DNA of 64,000 bases from Pseudomonas oryzihabitans (GCF_007665395.1 NZ_VDND01000011.1:57207-121206), one strand, 5' to 3'. Positions 1 through 9,196 are shown, counted from the stretch's first letter. The notes: generated by a model from the letters alone, not told the origin. Numbers and translations: made by a program.

Positions 1-205
1 AACAATCCCAGATCGGCTCTTTCATGTTGGGCTTCGACGATGGAGCCGTCTCAGCCCAACCTACGCAAGATCCGTAGGTTGGCGCTGAGCGCAGCGAAGC
101 CCAACAATCCCAGATCGGCTCTTTCATGTTGGGCTTCGACGATGGAGCCGTCTCAGCCCAACCTACGCGGCTGGTAGATTGGCGCTGAGCGCAGCGAAGC
201 CCAAC
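1..205. repeat. Tandem pair of dispersed GTTGGGCTTCG-type repeat units
   Basis: A unit of about 100-102 bp occurs twice: bases 1-64 recur almost exactly from base 103, and the segment at 81-105 recurs at 181-205. Each unit carries inverted elements of the form GTTGGGCTTCG and CAGCCCAACCTACG that could fold back on each other. The same family recurs at 38.7-39.06 kb and 63.7-63.8 kb, so this is a genome-wide intergenic repeat rather than part of a gene. No coding function is seen. Confidence 0.8.
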
Positions 206-223
206 ATGACCACCAAGCCCCCT

Positions 224-661
224 TCAGATCGCCCGCAGCTTCTTCGCCGGCAGGTAGTCACGGTGGACGCGTTCTTCCACCAGGTACAGCCAGCAGGGGC
301 CTTCTACCTGGGGAAAGAGGCGCACTTCCTGGATGCTGCTGGGCTTGATCGCACCATTGCCCAGTTGCACGGCCACCTCCTGCCCCAGGCGGAAGCGCGG
401 GATGACGCCACTGTCCACCACGCTCTGCTCGGCCTTGGTGGCCGGGCGGCCCAGGTATTCGCTCAGGTCCACCGGCCCGGACGGACCCTCGGCCACGGTA
501 TCCACATGGAAACTGTAGGCGGTGGCCAGGCCTTCGTCGCCGCCATGGATCTCACCCTGCTTGATGCGCGACACCGCCTGGTCGAGGGCGGCGTCGAGCG
601 TCAGCTCGTTATTCGATTGCAGGGTGATGACGATGCGGCGTTCGAAGGGGTACTGGCTCAT
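224..661 (-). CDS. Hypothetical protein, 145 aa
   Basis: I do not recognise the family. The protein is soluble, with no signal peptide or membrane segment, and mixed hydrophilic and hydrophobic composition. The ATG at its 5' end starts MSQYPFERR, and the high third-position GC matches neighbouring genes, which supports real coding. It lies 132 bp downstream of yejK on the same strand, so it could be co-transcribed with it. Its 3' end runs up to the repeat unit at the left edge of the window. No function is proposed. Confidence 0.65.
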   Translation of the reverse strand: MSQYPFERRIVITLQSNNELTLDAALDQAVSRIKQGEIHGGDEGLATAYSFHVDTVAEGPSGPVDLSEYLGRPATKAEQSVVDSGVIPRFRLGQEVAVQLGNGAIKPSSIQEVRLFPQVEGPCWLYLVEERVHRDYLPAKKLRAI

Positions 662-793
662 GATTTCGACTTTTTCGGCAGTGAAGGAAAAGAAGGGACA
701 TCTTGTGCCCCCTTTGGCCGGCGCCTGTCCAGCCGGGGGCGCCCGATCGGTGACTTCGTTTGCAACCCCGGGTGTCGGGCGGCTCGACGGTCG

Positions 794-1801
794 CTAGTCC
801 TTGCGCCGCTTGAGCTGGTCCTTGAGCTGGCTGGGCACCTCGCGAATGATCAGCAGGTCCTGGCCTTCGTCGTACTCGATGCGCGAACCCAGCAGGTGCG
901 CCTCGAAGCTGATCGACAGCCCCTCGGCGCGACCGGTGAAGCGGCGGAATTGATTGAGGGTGCGCTTGTCCGCCGGGATCTCCGGCGCCAGGCCGTAATC
1001 CTTGTTGCGGATGTAGTCGTAGAAGGCCCGCGGCGCCTCGTCGTCCATCAGCTCGGAGAGGGCGTCCAGGGCCATGGGTTCGCCGCGCTTGGCCTGGCTG
1101 CTGGCGTAGTCCACCAGGGTATCGGTCTTCTCCTTGGCGGCTTCCTCGGGCAGGTCCTCGCTTTCCACGTAGTCGCTGAAGGCCTTGAGCAGGGTGCGGG
1201 TCTCGCCCTTGGCGTCGACGCCTTCCTGGCAGCCGATGAAGTCGCGGAAGTAATCCGAGACCTTCTTGCCGCCCTTGCCGCGGATGAAGGAGATGTACTG
1301 GCGCGACTGCTTGTTGTTGCGCCACTCGGAGAGATTGATGCGCGCCGCCAGGTGCAGCTGGCCAAGGTCCAGGTGTTTGGCCGGGGCCACGTCCAGGGTC
1401 TCGGTGACGGTCACCCCTTCGCTGTGGTGCAGCAGGGCGATGGTCAGGTAGTCGGTCATGCCCTGCTGGTACTGGGCGAACAGCACGTGGCCGCCGGTGG
1501 AGAGGTTGCTGCTCTCCATCAGCCCCTTGAGGTGCTCCACCGCCTGCCGGCTGAAGGCGACGAAGTCCTGCTCGCCCTCCAGGTAGGTGCTGAGCCAGCC
1601 ACTGAAGGGATAGGCGCCGGACTCCTCGTGGAACAGGCCCCAGGCCTTGTTGGGCTTGGCGTTGTAGCTGTCGTTGAGATCGGCCAGCAGGTTCTCGATG
1701 GCCTGGGAGTCGGCCAGTTCGGCGTCCCGCGCGTGCAGGGTCGCGGGCTGGCCGTCGGGCTTCTTGTCGATCAGATGGACGATGGCGTGACGGATCGGCA
1801 T
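794..1801 (-). CDS. yejK: Nucleoid-associated protein YejK (NdpA family)
   Basis: The 335-aa product matches the length and overall composition of the YejK/NdpA family of spermidine-nucleoid proteins. It begins MPIRHAIVHLIDKK, as in family members, and contains the recognisable stretches HVLFAQYQQG, FIRGKGGKKVSDYF and DYGLAPEIPADKRTL. Family members are cytoplasmic and co-purify with the nucleoid; their exact role is poorly defined. The C-terminus is basic (QLKRRKD). It is apparently transcribed alone or with the 145-aa hypothetical gene downstream. Nothing is unusual. Confidence 0.93.
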   Translation of the reverse strand: MPIRHAIVHLIDKKPDGQPATLHARDAELADSQAIENLLADLNDSYNAKPNKAWGLFHEESGAYPFSGWLSTYLEGEQDFVAFSRQAVEHLKGLMESSNLSTGGHVLFAQYQQGMTDYLTIALLHHSEGVTVTETLDVAPAKHLDLGQLHLAARINLSEWRNNKQSRQYISFIRGKGGKKVSDYFRDFIGCQEGVDAKGETRTLLKAFSDYVESEDLPEEAAKEKTDTLVDYASSQAKRGEPMALDALSELMDDEAPRAFYDYIRNKDYGLAPEIPADKRTLNQFRRFTGRAEGLSISFEAHLLGSRIEYDEGQDLLIIREVPSQLKDQLKRRKD

Positions 1802-1879
1802 GGCGGACTCGGGTAACGGGAAAAGTCCGCCAGTCTAACGCCCAGGCGCGCCGCCGGGCAGGCCCCTGACGCCGCAGCC

Positions 1880-2758
1880 TCAGGAGGCGGCCAGCTCCTG
1901 CTTCTCCTCGGCGGCATTGTTCAGGTGCCGGGTCATGAACAGCGCCGCCTCCTCGCGGCGGCCCGCCAGCAGCAGGTCGATGAGCTGCAGGTGCTCCTGG
2001 CAGCGACGCTGGGCCTGCTCGCGATCCACCGACTTCTGGTATTCGATCAGCCGCCGCAGGCGATTGAGCCGGCGCAGGGCGTCGAGGATGAATGCATTGC
2101 CCGAGCAGCGGGCGATGGTCTCGTGCAGGCGGGTGTTGGCATCGAAGATCTCCGCCGGCGAGGCCTCGAACACCCGGCCCTCGGCCAGGAGTTGCTGCTC
2201 GTCGCGACAGCGGCGCAGGGCTTCGGCATCCAGGGTGAAGTCGGCCTCGCGGATGCCGCCCGGTTCGAGCAGCAGGCGGAAACGGTAGCTCTGGGCATAG
2301 GCGGCGGGCGAAACGAGGCCCTCGACGAAGCTCCAGCCATAGCCTGGCAGCCGCTCGGCCCAGCCTTCCTGGACGATGCGGCGGAGGATGTCGGCCAGTT
2401 GCCCGCGGGTGACCTGGTAGCGGCGGATCAGCTCGTTTTCCGAGACCTTCAGCGGCAGCTCGCCCTCGATGCGGTCGCGGGCGATGGCCAGGTACAGGCG
2501 TTCGCTGGCCGATACCTCTTCGCGCGCCTGGGGCGTGGCGACCAGGGCGGCGGCGGCCACCGCGAAGCCGCCATCGGCATGGCGCATGAGCAGGGCCTGG
2601 TCGGCCATCTGCTGCAGGGCACTGCGCACCGGCGAGCGCGACACCCGCAGTCGCTCGGCCAGCGTCCGTTCGGGCAGCCGAGTGCCCACCGCCAACTGGT
2701 GGGCGGCGATGTAGCCGAGGATGTCGGGAATGAGGCGGGAGGCGAGGGTGTTGCCCAT
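1880..2758 (-). CDS. GntR/FCD-family transcriptional regulator with an apparent second winged helix
   Basis: The 292-aa protein has an N-terminal winged helix (about residues 5-75: RLPERTLAERLRVSRSPVRSAL, read as two adjoining pieces) typical of GntR regulators. After a short Ala-rich linker there is a second winged-helix-like segment (about 100-145, with LKVSENELIRRYQVTRGQL and a wing-like LPGYGW). A C-terminal all-helical FCD-type domain follows, with His residues in NTRLHETIA, CQEHLQLI and MTRHLNNA that would be candidate metal or ligand contacts. Such proteins usually repress catabolic or transport genes. The adjacent co-oriented LysP-like permease is the obvious candidate target, but that is inference. 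Confidence 0.85.
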   Translation of the reverse strand: MGNTLASRLIPDILGYIAAHQLAVGTRLPERTLAERLRVSRSPVRSALQQMADQALLMRHADGGFAVAAAALVATPQAREEVSASERLYLAIARDRIEGELPLKVSENELIRRYQVTRGQLADILRRIVQEGWAERLPGYGWSFVEGLVSPAAYAQSYRFRLLLEPGGIREADFTLDAEALRRCRDEQQLLAEGRVFEASPAEIFDANTRLHETIARCSGNAFILDALRRLNRLRRLIEYQKSVDREQAQRRCQEHLQLIDLLLAGRREEAALFMTRHLNNAAEEKQELAAS

Positions 2759-2851
2759 GGCAGCGCTGGCGAATCGGCGGGAAGGGTCGGGAATGCTAGC
2801 ACGGGAGCCGCCGGGCGCAGCCGGCCTGGCGGGTCTCCCGGGGCAGCGCCC

Positions 2852-4306
2852 TCACTCGGCGCCGGGGCGTACGTCCATGTCCTGGAGCTGCACCAGCCGG
2901 CTGCGGTGCTTGACTCTATAGCCCAGCCAGACGGCGAGGAACAGCGGCAGGCTGATGTAGGTAGCGGCCAGGCCCAGCCAGTCGACCCCGTTCGGTCCGA
3001 ACAGCGCGGCGTAGTTCTGCCCCAGGGTGATCACCAGGCACAGCGCGAAGGCCAGCAGCGGACCGAAGGGGAACAGCGTGGCGCGGTAGGGCAGGTCTTC
3101 CAGGCGGCGGCCCTGGGCCAGGTAGCCTTTACGGAAGCGGTAGTGGGATACGGCGATGCCCAGCCAGGCGATGAAACCGCACATGCCCGAGGTGTTGAGC
3201 AGCCAACCATAGAGCGCCTTGTCGCCCACCAGGGAGGTGAAGAAGCACAGGGCGCCCACCGCCGTGGTGGCCAGCAGGGCATTGCGCGGCACGCCATTGC
3301 GCGCGACGCGGGCGAACAGCCGCGGCGCCTTGCCCTGTTCGGCCAGGCTGTGCAGCATCCGGGTCGAGGCGTACATGCCCGAGGTGCCGGCGGAGAGCAC
3401 CGCCGAGAGGATCACCGCGTTCATCAGGCTGGCGGCGAAGGCCAGGCCGGCGCGCTCGAACAGCAGGGTGAACGGCGAGACGGAGACGTCGGTGGCATCG
3501 TTCTGCAACAGCCGCGGATCGGTGTAGGGGATCAGCATGCCGATGACGAAGATCGCCAGCACATAGAACATCAGGATGCGCCAGAACACCTGGCGGATGG
3601 CGATGGGCACGTTCTTGCGCGGATTTTCCGACTCCCCGGCGGCGATGCCGATCAGCTCGGTGCCCTGGAAGGAGAAACCGGCGATCATGGCGACGCCCAC
3701 CATGGCCTGCAGCCCGCCGACGAAAGGCGCCTCGCCCTGGGTGAAGACCGACAGCCCCGGCGGCTCGATGCCGCTGAAGATGCCGAGGATGGCGGCCAGG
3801 CCTAGGCCGATGAAGACCACCACGGTGGCGACCTTGATCAGCGCGAACCAGAATTCGCTCTCGCCGAAGCCGCGCACCGACACGGCATTGAGCAGGAACA
3901 TCAGGCCGAGGAACAGCGCGCTCCAGAGCAGCCCCGGCACCTCGGGGAACCAGAAGCCCATCACCAGCTGCGCCGCCACCAGTTCGGCGGCGATGGTCAC
4001 CGCCCAGTTGTACCAGTAGTTCCAGCCGAGGGCGAAGCCGAAGCCGTCTTCGACGAAACGACTGCCATAGATGGAGAAGGAACCCGATACCGGCTGGTAG
4101 GCGGCCATCTCGCCGAGGCTGGTCATCAGGAAGTAGACCATCAGGCCGATCAGCGCATAGGCCGCCAGGGCGCCGCCCGGACCGGCCGTGGCCACGGTGG
4201 CGCCGGAGGCGACGAACAGGCCGGTGCCGATGGAGCCGCCGATGGCGATCATGTTGAGGTGACGGGGCTTGAGCCGCCGCTGCAGGCTCGGGGAAGGGGT
4301 GGACAT
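2852..4306 (-). CDS. lysP: LysP-like amino acid permease (APC superfamily)
   Basis: This 484-aa polytopic inner-membrane protein has about 12 hydrophobic segments. The N-terminal signature RHLNMIAIGGSIGTGLF, the segment GFALGWNYWYNWAVTIA, GFSFQGTELIGIAAGESE and ALLNTSGMCGFIAWLGIA-like stretches match the lysine-specific permease LysP closely. The start was set at the ATG giving MSTPSPSLQRR, since a longer open frame upstream lacks family similarity. It transports a cationic or other amino acid by proton symport. It sits 93 bp beyond the start of the GntR gene, on the same strand and upstream of it. Lysine as substrate is likely from the family resemblance but not proven here. Confidence 0.85.
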   Translation of the reverse strand: MSTPSPSLQRRLKPRHLNMIAIGGSIGTGLFVASGATVATAGPGGALAAYALIGLMVYFLMTSLGEMAAYQPVSGSFSIYGSRFVEDGFGFALGWNYWYNWAVTIAAELVAAQLVMGFWFPEVPGLLWSALFLGLMFLLNAVSVRGFGESEFWFALIKVATVVVFIGLGLAAILGIFSGIEPPGLSVFTQGEAPFVGGLQAMVGVAMIAGFSFQGTELIGIAAGESENPRKNVPIAIRQVFWRILMFYVLAIFVIGMLIPYTDPRLLQNDATDVSVSPFTLLFERAGLAFAASLMNAVILSAVLSAGTSGMYASTRMLHSLAEQGKAPRLFARVARNGVPRNALLATTAVGALCFFTSLVGDKALYGWLLNTSGMCGFIAWLGIAVSHYRFRKGYLAQGRRLEDLPYRATLFPFGPLLAFALCLVITLGQNYAALFGPNGVDWLGLAATYISLPLFLAVWLGYRVKHRSRLVQLQDMDVRPGAE

Positions 4307-4443
4307 GGGGTTTCCAGCTGGCAGTTGAACGGGCCTCCTGACGATCACTCTGGCGGTGTCTGTCTCGGCGGAGGCGAAAAAGCCGCGCAGCTTAGCAGGC
4401 CGCGGGTAGGCCGGGGGAGGCAGTCGTCGGCAGGGCGCCGCGT

Positions 4444-5301
4444 TCAGCGCCCCAGTCGACCGAGCGACAGCATTCCACCCACCACGACCAGCACGGCGCC
4501 GATCACCAGCGACAGGTCCAGCCGTTCGCCGAACAGGGCGATACCGATGAGCGAGGCGAACAGCAGCAGGCTGTAGTTGAACGGCTGCAGGGTCGCAGCC
4601 GCGGTGTATTTCAGTGCCTGTAGCAACAGCAACTGGGCCGTCACTCCGCACAGCGACAGCGCGAGGATTAGCGCGGTCTGCCACAGCGTCGGGGTCTGCC
4701 ATTGCGGCAGGCCTGCCAGGGTGGTCAGCAGCGCGCCCCAGAAACCGAGGTAGAGCAGGTTGGTAGCCAGATCGTCCTGGCGGCTCATGCGCCGGGTGAG
4801 GATGTTGTAGCTGGCGAACAGGAGGGCCGCCAGCAGCGGGATCAGCGAATAGCGGCTGAATACACCGAAGCCAGGTCGGATGATGGCGAGGGTGCCGACG
4901 AAGCCGATGGCGACCGCCAGCCACTGCCGCGGAGAAATCCGTTCACCGAGAAAGAGGCCGGCCAGGCCTATGGTGAGGATCGGGAAGACGGCGTAGATCG
5001 CATGGGTCTCCGCTAGACCCAGGTGCCGCAGGGCGACGATGAAGAGGTAGGTCTCGGCCACGCCCAGCAGGGCCCTGAGCGTCTGCTTGACCGGTTGGCT
5101 GCTCCGGGCCGACTGCCAGATGCCGCGTCGGCTGGCGGCGAAGACCAGCGCTAGTAGCAGGAGCACCCAGCAGCGGATCATCACGATCTGGGTGGCCGGA
5201 ATGCCGCTCACGAGTACCTTGGTGATGCCATCCTGGATCGCGTAGGCGGCCATTGAGGTCAGGCAGAGACTGATCCCGATACGTTTGTCGTCAGAGTTCA
5301 T
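4444..5301 (-). CDS. EamA-family (DMT superfamily) transporter
   Basis: The 285-aa protein has about ten hydrophobic helices arranged as two EamA repeats. The first repeat runs from LTSMAAYAIQDGITKVLV to about residue 140, and the second from RYSLIPLLAALLFASYNIL to the C-terminus. It includes the typical FLGERISPRQWLAVAIGF and FGERLDLSLVIGAVLVV motifs that end each repeat. These proteins export amino acids or other metabolites; the substrate cannot be told from sequence. It lies between the permease and the aldehyde dehydrogenase on the same strand, with 132 bp to the latter, so it may or may not belong to the catabolic operon. Confidence 0.88.
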   Translation of the reverse strand: MNSDDKRIGISLCLTSMAAYAIQDGITKVLVSGIPATQIVMIRCWVLLLLALVFAASRRGIWQSARSSQPVKQTLRALLGVAETYLFIVALRHLGLAETHAIYAVFPILTIGLAGLFLGERISPRQWLAVAIGFVGTLAIIRPGFGVFSRYSLIPLLAALLFASYNILTRRMSRQDDLATNLLYLGFWGALLTTLAGLPQWQTPTLWQTALILALSLCGVTAQLLLLQALKYTAAATLQPFNYSLLLFASLIGIALFGERLDLSLVIGAVLVVVGGMLSLGRLGR

Positions 5302-5433
5302 GGGGGAGCGGCGCTGGCGGCGAAGGGTGATCGATGGGCGCCGAGCCTGCGGCCTCGTGCGGATGGCCGCAAATAGCGCCGGTAGTGCTTGAAGATCAGT
5401 CCGCCGTCTCGCGACGGCGGACTGGGGGCAGCG

Positions 5434-6924
5434 TCAGGACGCGTCGATCCAGATGGTCTTGATCTCGGTGTACTGGTCGTGGGCCCAAAGCGACTTGTCG
5501 CGCCCGCCGAAGCCCGACTCCTTGTAGCCGCCGAAGGGGGTCGAGGCATCGCCCTCGCCGAAGCAGTTGACGGTGACGATGCCGGCGCGGATGCCGCGGG
5601 CCAGCTTGATGGCGTTGCGCAGGTTGCCGGTGTAGGCCGAGGCGGCCAGGCCATAGGCGGTGTCGTTGGCCAGCTCCAGGGCTTCGTCGAGGGTGTCGAA
5701 GGGGGTGACGCTCAGCACCGGGCCGAAAATCTCCTCGCGGAACAGGCGACTGTCGCGCGCCACTTCGTCGATGATGGTCGGCTCGACGTAGACGCCCTCG
5801 CGGGTCGCGCCACCGGTCACTACCTTGAGCTGCTGCTCGCTGGCATGTTCCAGGTAGGAACGCACCTTGTCGAAGTGCGCCTTGCTGACCATCGAGCCCA
5901 GACGATTGTCGGGATCCAGCGGATCGCCCAACTGCCAGTCCTGCAGATGTACCTGCACCCGCTCCAGCAGGGCATCCTTTACGTCGCGATGAACGATCAG
6001 CCGCGACGACGCCGAGCAATTCTCGCCCATGTTCCAGAAGGCGCCGTTGACCACGTGCTGGGCGACCTGGTCGAGGTCCTCGACGTCACTCATCACCACG
6101 GCGGGATTCTTGCCGCCCAGTTCCAGCACGATGCGCTTGAGGTTGGATTCGGCGGCGTACTTGAGGAACAGCCGACCGGTGTCGGTGGAGCCGGTGAAGC
6201 TGACCGCGGCGATATCCGGGTGACGGCCGATGGGTTCGCCGGCCTCCTTGCCTCCGCCAGGCACCACGTTGAAGACGCCTGCCGGTATCCCAGCCTGGTG
6301 GGCCAGTTCGGCCACGCGCAGGGCGCTCAGGGTGGTCTCCTTGGCCGGCTTGACCACGATGGAGCAGCCGGCAGCCAGCGACGGACCTATCTTCCAAGCC
6401 AGCATCAGCAGCGGGAAGTTCCAGGGCAGCACCAGACCCACCACGCCGATGGGCTCGCGTACCACCATGGCCAGGGCGCCGGCCCCGGTGGGGGCGGTGG
6501 CGTCGTAGATCTTGTCGATTAGCTCGGCGTGCCAGCGCAGGGTGTTGATGGTCTCCGGCACGTCGATGGTCTGGCATTCGCGCACCGGCTTGCCGCTGTC
6601 GAGGCTCTCGACCACCGCCAATTCATGGGCATGCTCCTCGAGCAGGGCGGCGAACTTCTGCAGCACGGCCTTGCGCACGGAAGGGTGCAGACCGCTCCAG
6701 CGACCGTCCTCGAAGGCGGCCTTGGCGGCGGCCACGGCGACGTCCACGTCGGCGGCGTCACAGGCGGCCACGCGGGCCAGTTCGGCCCCGGTGGCCGGGT
6801 TGGTGGTCACGAAGGTCTGGCCGCTCTGGGCGGCGACGAAGGCGCCGTCGATGAAGGCCTGGGTGCGCAGCTCGAGGGTGGCGGCGAGGTCGGCGTAGGC
6901 GGCTTTGCTCAGCAGATCGGTCAT
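5434..6924 (-). CDS. NAD(P)-dependent aldehyde dehydrogenase (PuuC/KauB-like)
   Basis: This 496-aa full-length ALDH contains the LPWNFPLLMLAWK cofactor region (around 165), VKPAKETTLSAL, SFTGSTDTGR, the general-base Glu in VLELGGKNPAVV (around 263), the nucleophile Cys in NMGENCSASSR (around 297) and EEIFGPVLSV. The closest subfamily by eye is gamma-glutamyl-gamma-aminobutyraldehyde dehydrogenase (PuuC/KauB), which oxidises omega-amino aldehydes or semialdehydes to acids in the cytoplasm. Its ATG lies 2 bp beyond the stop of the DapA-like gene and its ribosome site is inside that gene, so the two are translationally close. In this context it probably oxidises the semialdehyde produced by the lyase or the FAD oxidase. 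Confidence 0.92.
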   Translation of the reverse strand: MTDLLSKAAYADLAATLELRTQAFIDGAFVAAQSGQTFVTTNPATGAELARVAACDAADVDVAVAAAKAAFEDGRWSGLHPSVRKAVLQKFAALLEEHAHELAVVESLDSGKPVRECQTIDVPETINTLRWHAELIDKIYDATAPTGAGALAMVVREPIGVVGLVLPWNFPLLMLAWKIGPSLAAGCSIVVKPAKETTLSALRVAELAHQAGIPAGVFNVVPGGGKEAGEPIGRHPDIAAVSFTGSTDTGRLFLKYAAESNLKRIVLELGGKNPAVVMSDVEDLDQVAQHVVNGAFWNMGENCSASSRLIVHRDVKDALLERVQVHLQDWQLGDPLDPDNRLGSMVSKAHFDKVRSYLEHASEQQLKVVTGGATREGVYVEPTIIDEVARDSRLFREEIFGPVLSVTPFDTLDEALELANDTAYGLAASAYTGNLRNAIKLARGIRAGIVTVNCFGEGDASTPFGGYKESGFGGRDKSLWAHDQYTEIKTIWIDAS

Positions 6925-6926
6925 GG

Positions 6927-7829
6927 TCAGGCTCCTTGGACGATACGGGCGACGTTGCTCTTCAGCGCGGTGATCACCTGCGCCAGTTCGGCTTGCTCGG
7001 CTGCGGTCATGCCCTTGAGCGGAGCACGCACGCCGCCGTTGGGCAGGCCGGCCAGTTCGCAGCCGTACTTGATCGACTGCACGAACTTGCCGCCTTCGAG
7101 GTAATCCATCAGCGGCAGCATGGCCGCCATGATCCGGCGCCCCTTGGCGAAGTCCTGCTCCAGCACGCAGGCCTGGTAGAGCGCCACATGCTCGTGCGGC
7201 ACGAAGTTGGAGCCGGCGCAGACCCAGCTGCGCGCGCCCCAGGCGAAGAACTCCAGGGCCTGGTCGTCCCAGCCGCAGGAGAGTTGCAGGTCCGGGCGCT
7301 TGACCGCGTGGCGGTGCAGACTGGCCATGTCGCCGCTGCTTTCCTTGATCGACTGGACGTTGCGGCAGCCGGCAATGGCGGCGAAGAAGTCTTCGCCCAT
7401 GGCCACGTTCATCCGCCCCGGATAGTTGTAGAGCATGATCGGCAGGTCGGCGGCGCGGTCCACCGTCAACACGTGCTCGGCGATTTCCTGCTGGGTCGGC
7501 AGGGCATAGGGCGGGGTGCCGACCAGCAGGGCGTCGGCGCCGTGCTCACGAGCGGCCTGGGCGAATTGCACCGAGTCCTCGGTGCGAATGGCGCCGGTGC
7601 CGATCACCAGTGGCAGGCGCTTGCTCACCACGTCGCAGGCCTGGGCGATCAGCGCCAGGCGCTCTTCACCGCTATGGGCGTAGTACTCGCCGGTGGAGCC
7701 GCCGACCACGATGCCGTGCACCTTGGCTTCGATCAGGTATTCCAGGACCTGGGCGAAGCCGGCTTGGTCGATGGCGCCGTCCGCCTTGAGCGGGGTGATG
7801 GCCGGGGTGTAGATGCCGTCGAAGTTCAT
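6927..7829 (-). CDS. DapA/NAL-family aldolase-lyase or deaminase
   Basis: The 300-aa protein belongs to the dihydrodipicolinate synthase / N-acetylneuraminate lyase (class I aldolase) family. It shows YTPAITPL at the N-terminus, GGSTGEYYA at the substrate carboxylate-binding site, the Tyr in IMLYNYPGR, and the Schiff-base Lys in VQSIKESSGDM (around 167). The ATG after a GGAGG-type ribosome site was preferred to an upstream frame start. The STGEYY variant and the partnering aldehyde dehydrogenase resemble 1-pyrroline-4-hydroxy-2-carboxylate deaminases of hydroxyproline catabolism more than true DapA. That assignment is tentative. It lies between the FAD oxidoreductase and the aldehyde dehydrogenase in one operon. 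Confidence 0.88.
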   Translation of the reverse strand: MNFDGIYTPAITPLKADGAIDQAGFAQVLEYLIEAKVHGIVVGGSTGEYYAHSGEERLALIAQACDVVSKRLPLVIGTGAIRTEDSVQFAQAAREHGADALLVGTPPYALPTQQEIAEHVLTVDRAADLPIMLYNYPGRMNVAMGEDFFAAIAGCRNVQSIKESSGDMASLHRHAVKRPDLQLSCGWDDQALEFFAWGARSWVCAGSNFVPHEHVALYQACVLEQDFAKGRRIMAAMLPLMDYLEGGKFVQSIKYGCELAGLPNGGVRAPLKGMTAAEQAELAQVITALKSNVARIVQGA

Positions 7830-7879
7830 GGGTGGAGCCTCCAGAGGTTGCACGGATGTCAGCGGGGAGGGTGCAACCG

Positions 7880-9196
7880 TCAGCTTTCGCAGCCGGCGCG
7901 GTACTGTCCCCACAAGAGGTTGAAATTGACGCCGGCCGAGAGGAACGGCTGTGGCGGATTGGCGTTGGGTCCGGGCGCGGCCAGCAGGAAATCGATCAGT
8001 TCGTCGCGCTCGCCGGCCAGCCAGTCGGCCAGCAGCTTGCCGGTGGCGGTACCGCGGGTGACGCCCAGGCCGTTGCAGCCCAGGGCGCCGTAGACGTTGG
8101 TCGCCAGCTGGCCGAAGAAACCGTTGTGATTGCGCGTCATGGCCAGGGCGCCGCCCCAGGTGTACTCGAAGGTCACCTGGGGCAGCATCGGGAAGCGGCG
8201 GGCGAAGGAGGCCTGGTGGCGTTGCAGGACCCGCTGCAGGTGCTTGGGATTGCTGCGCCCGTCGGGGTTGAAGCTGAAGCTGTTGCGGATCAGCAGACGC
8301 TGGTCGGGGGTGCGCCGCACAGTGGTGCCGAAGGGGTCGGCAGGAATGGTGCCCCAGTAAGGCTTGCCGCCCAGGCGGCCCTGTTCTTCGCGGGTCAGCG
8401 GTCGGGTCAGGCTCCCGTAGGTGAAGATCGGCAGCATGCGCCCCTGCAGGAAGCCGAAGTGCTGACCAAAGGAGTTGTTGGCCAGCACCAGCTTGCCGGC
8501 AGCGATGCGACCGGCAGCGTGACGCAGCTCGGGGCGCGGGCCGTAGTCGACATCCTGGATCGGGGTGCGCTCATAGAGGGTGACGTTGGCCGGCAGGCTG
8601 TCGGCCAGTCCCTTGACCAGGGCGCTGGGCTGGATCAGCACGGCGCCGGGGGTGTAGAGCGCGCGCTGATAGAAGGACGTTCCCAGGTGGTCGGGCAGGG
8701 CATCTTGCTCGATCATCTGGTAAGGCTGGTCGAGCTTGTCCAGGCCGCGCCGGTAGGCGTCGAGCACCGCCAGGCCGCGCGCTTCCACGGCCGCCTGATA
8801 CTTGCCGCAGGCCTTCAGCTGGCAGTCGATGCCGAAGCGCTCGACCTGCTCGCGGAGGTAGTCCTGGCCGCTCAGGTTCAGCTTGAGCACGGTACGGGCG
8901 ATACGGATGTCGCCGATGTAGTCCTCGGCCCCGATGTCGTGGGGCAGGTCGATGGCGAAGCCGGCATTGCGCCCGGCCGGCCCGAGGCCGACTTCCTGGG
9001 CTTCCACCAGAATCACCTCGTCGCTGGGGAAGTTCAGCGCCAGTTGCCGCGCCACGGCGAGCCCGGTGAAACCGGCGCCAACCACTACCCACGGTGCTTC
9101 GCTATGCCCACGATGGCTGGGCCGGGGCATGCGCGGAGCGCTGGTGTGGTACCAGCCACAGGTGTTGTCGTCAGCGGGGAGGGCTTGGACTTTCAT
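7880..9196 (-). CDS. FAD-dependent amine/amino-acid oxidoreductase (DAO family, OrdL/PuuB-like)
   Basis: This protein of about 438 aa has a Rossmann dinucleotide motif VVVGAGFTGLAVARQLA (around 40-56), a GPAGRNAGFAID motif that replaces the usual GASGRNGG of OrdL/PuuB oxidases, and a C-terminal GALGCNGLGVTRGTATGKLLA FAD-binding stretch (read as consecutive pieces). The family oxidises secondary or primary amines such as gamma-glutamylputrescine, N-methyl amino acids and D-amino acids. The start is uncertain: an ATG gives MKVQALP, while an in-frame TTG 9 bases further upstream (9205) gives MRTMKV. It heads the run that continues with the DapA-like and aldehyde dehydrogenase genes. Confidence 0.88.
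   Translation of the reverse strand: MKVQALPADDNTCGWYHTSAPRMPRPSHRGHSEAPWVVVGAGFTGLAVARQLALNFPSDEVILVEAQEVGLGPAGRNAGFAIDLPHDIGAEDYIGDIRIARTVLKLNLSGQDYLREQVERFGIDCQLKACGKYQAAVEARGLAVLDAYRRGLDKLDQPYQMIEQDALPDHLGTSFYQRALYTPGAVLIQPSALVKGLADSLPANVTLYERTPIQDVDYGPRPELRHAAGRIAAGKLVLANNSFGQHFGFLQGRMLPIFTYGSLTRPLTREEQGRLGGKPYWGTIPADPFGTTVRRTPDQRLLIRNSFSFNPDGRSNPKHLQRVLQRHQASFARRFPMLPQVTFEYTWGGALAMTRNHNGFFGQLATNVYGALGCNGLGVTRGTATGKLLADWLAGERDELIDFLLAAPGPNANPPQPFLSAGVNFNLLWGQYRAGCES

Noticed and set aside
179..1816. 545-aa open frame antisense to yejK
   Set aside because: It overlaps a clear YejK gene and the repeat region, and its translation is low-complexity Ala/Gly/Leu.
2852..4924. 690-aa form of the permease
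   Set aside because: The first 206 residues have no similarity to LysP and overlap the DMT gene; the family start is at 4306.
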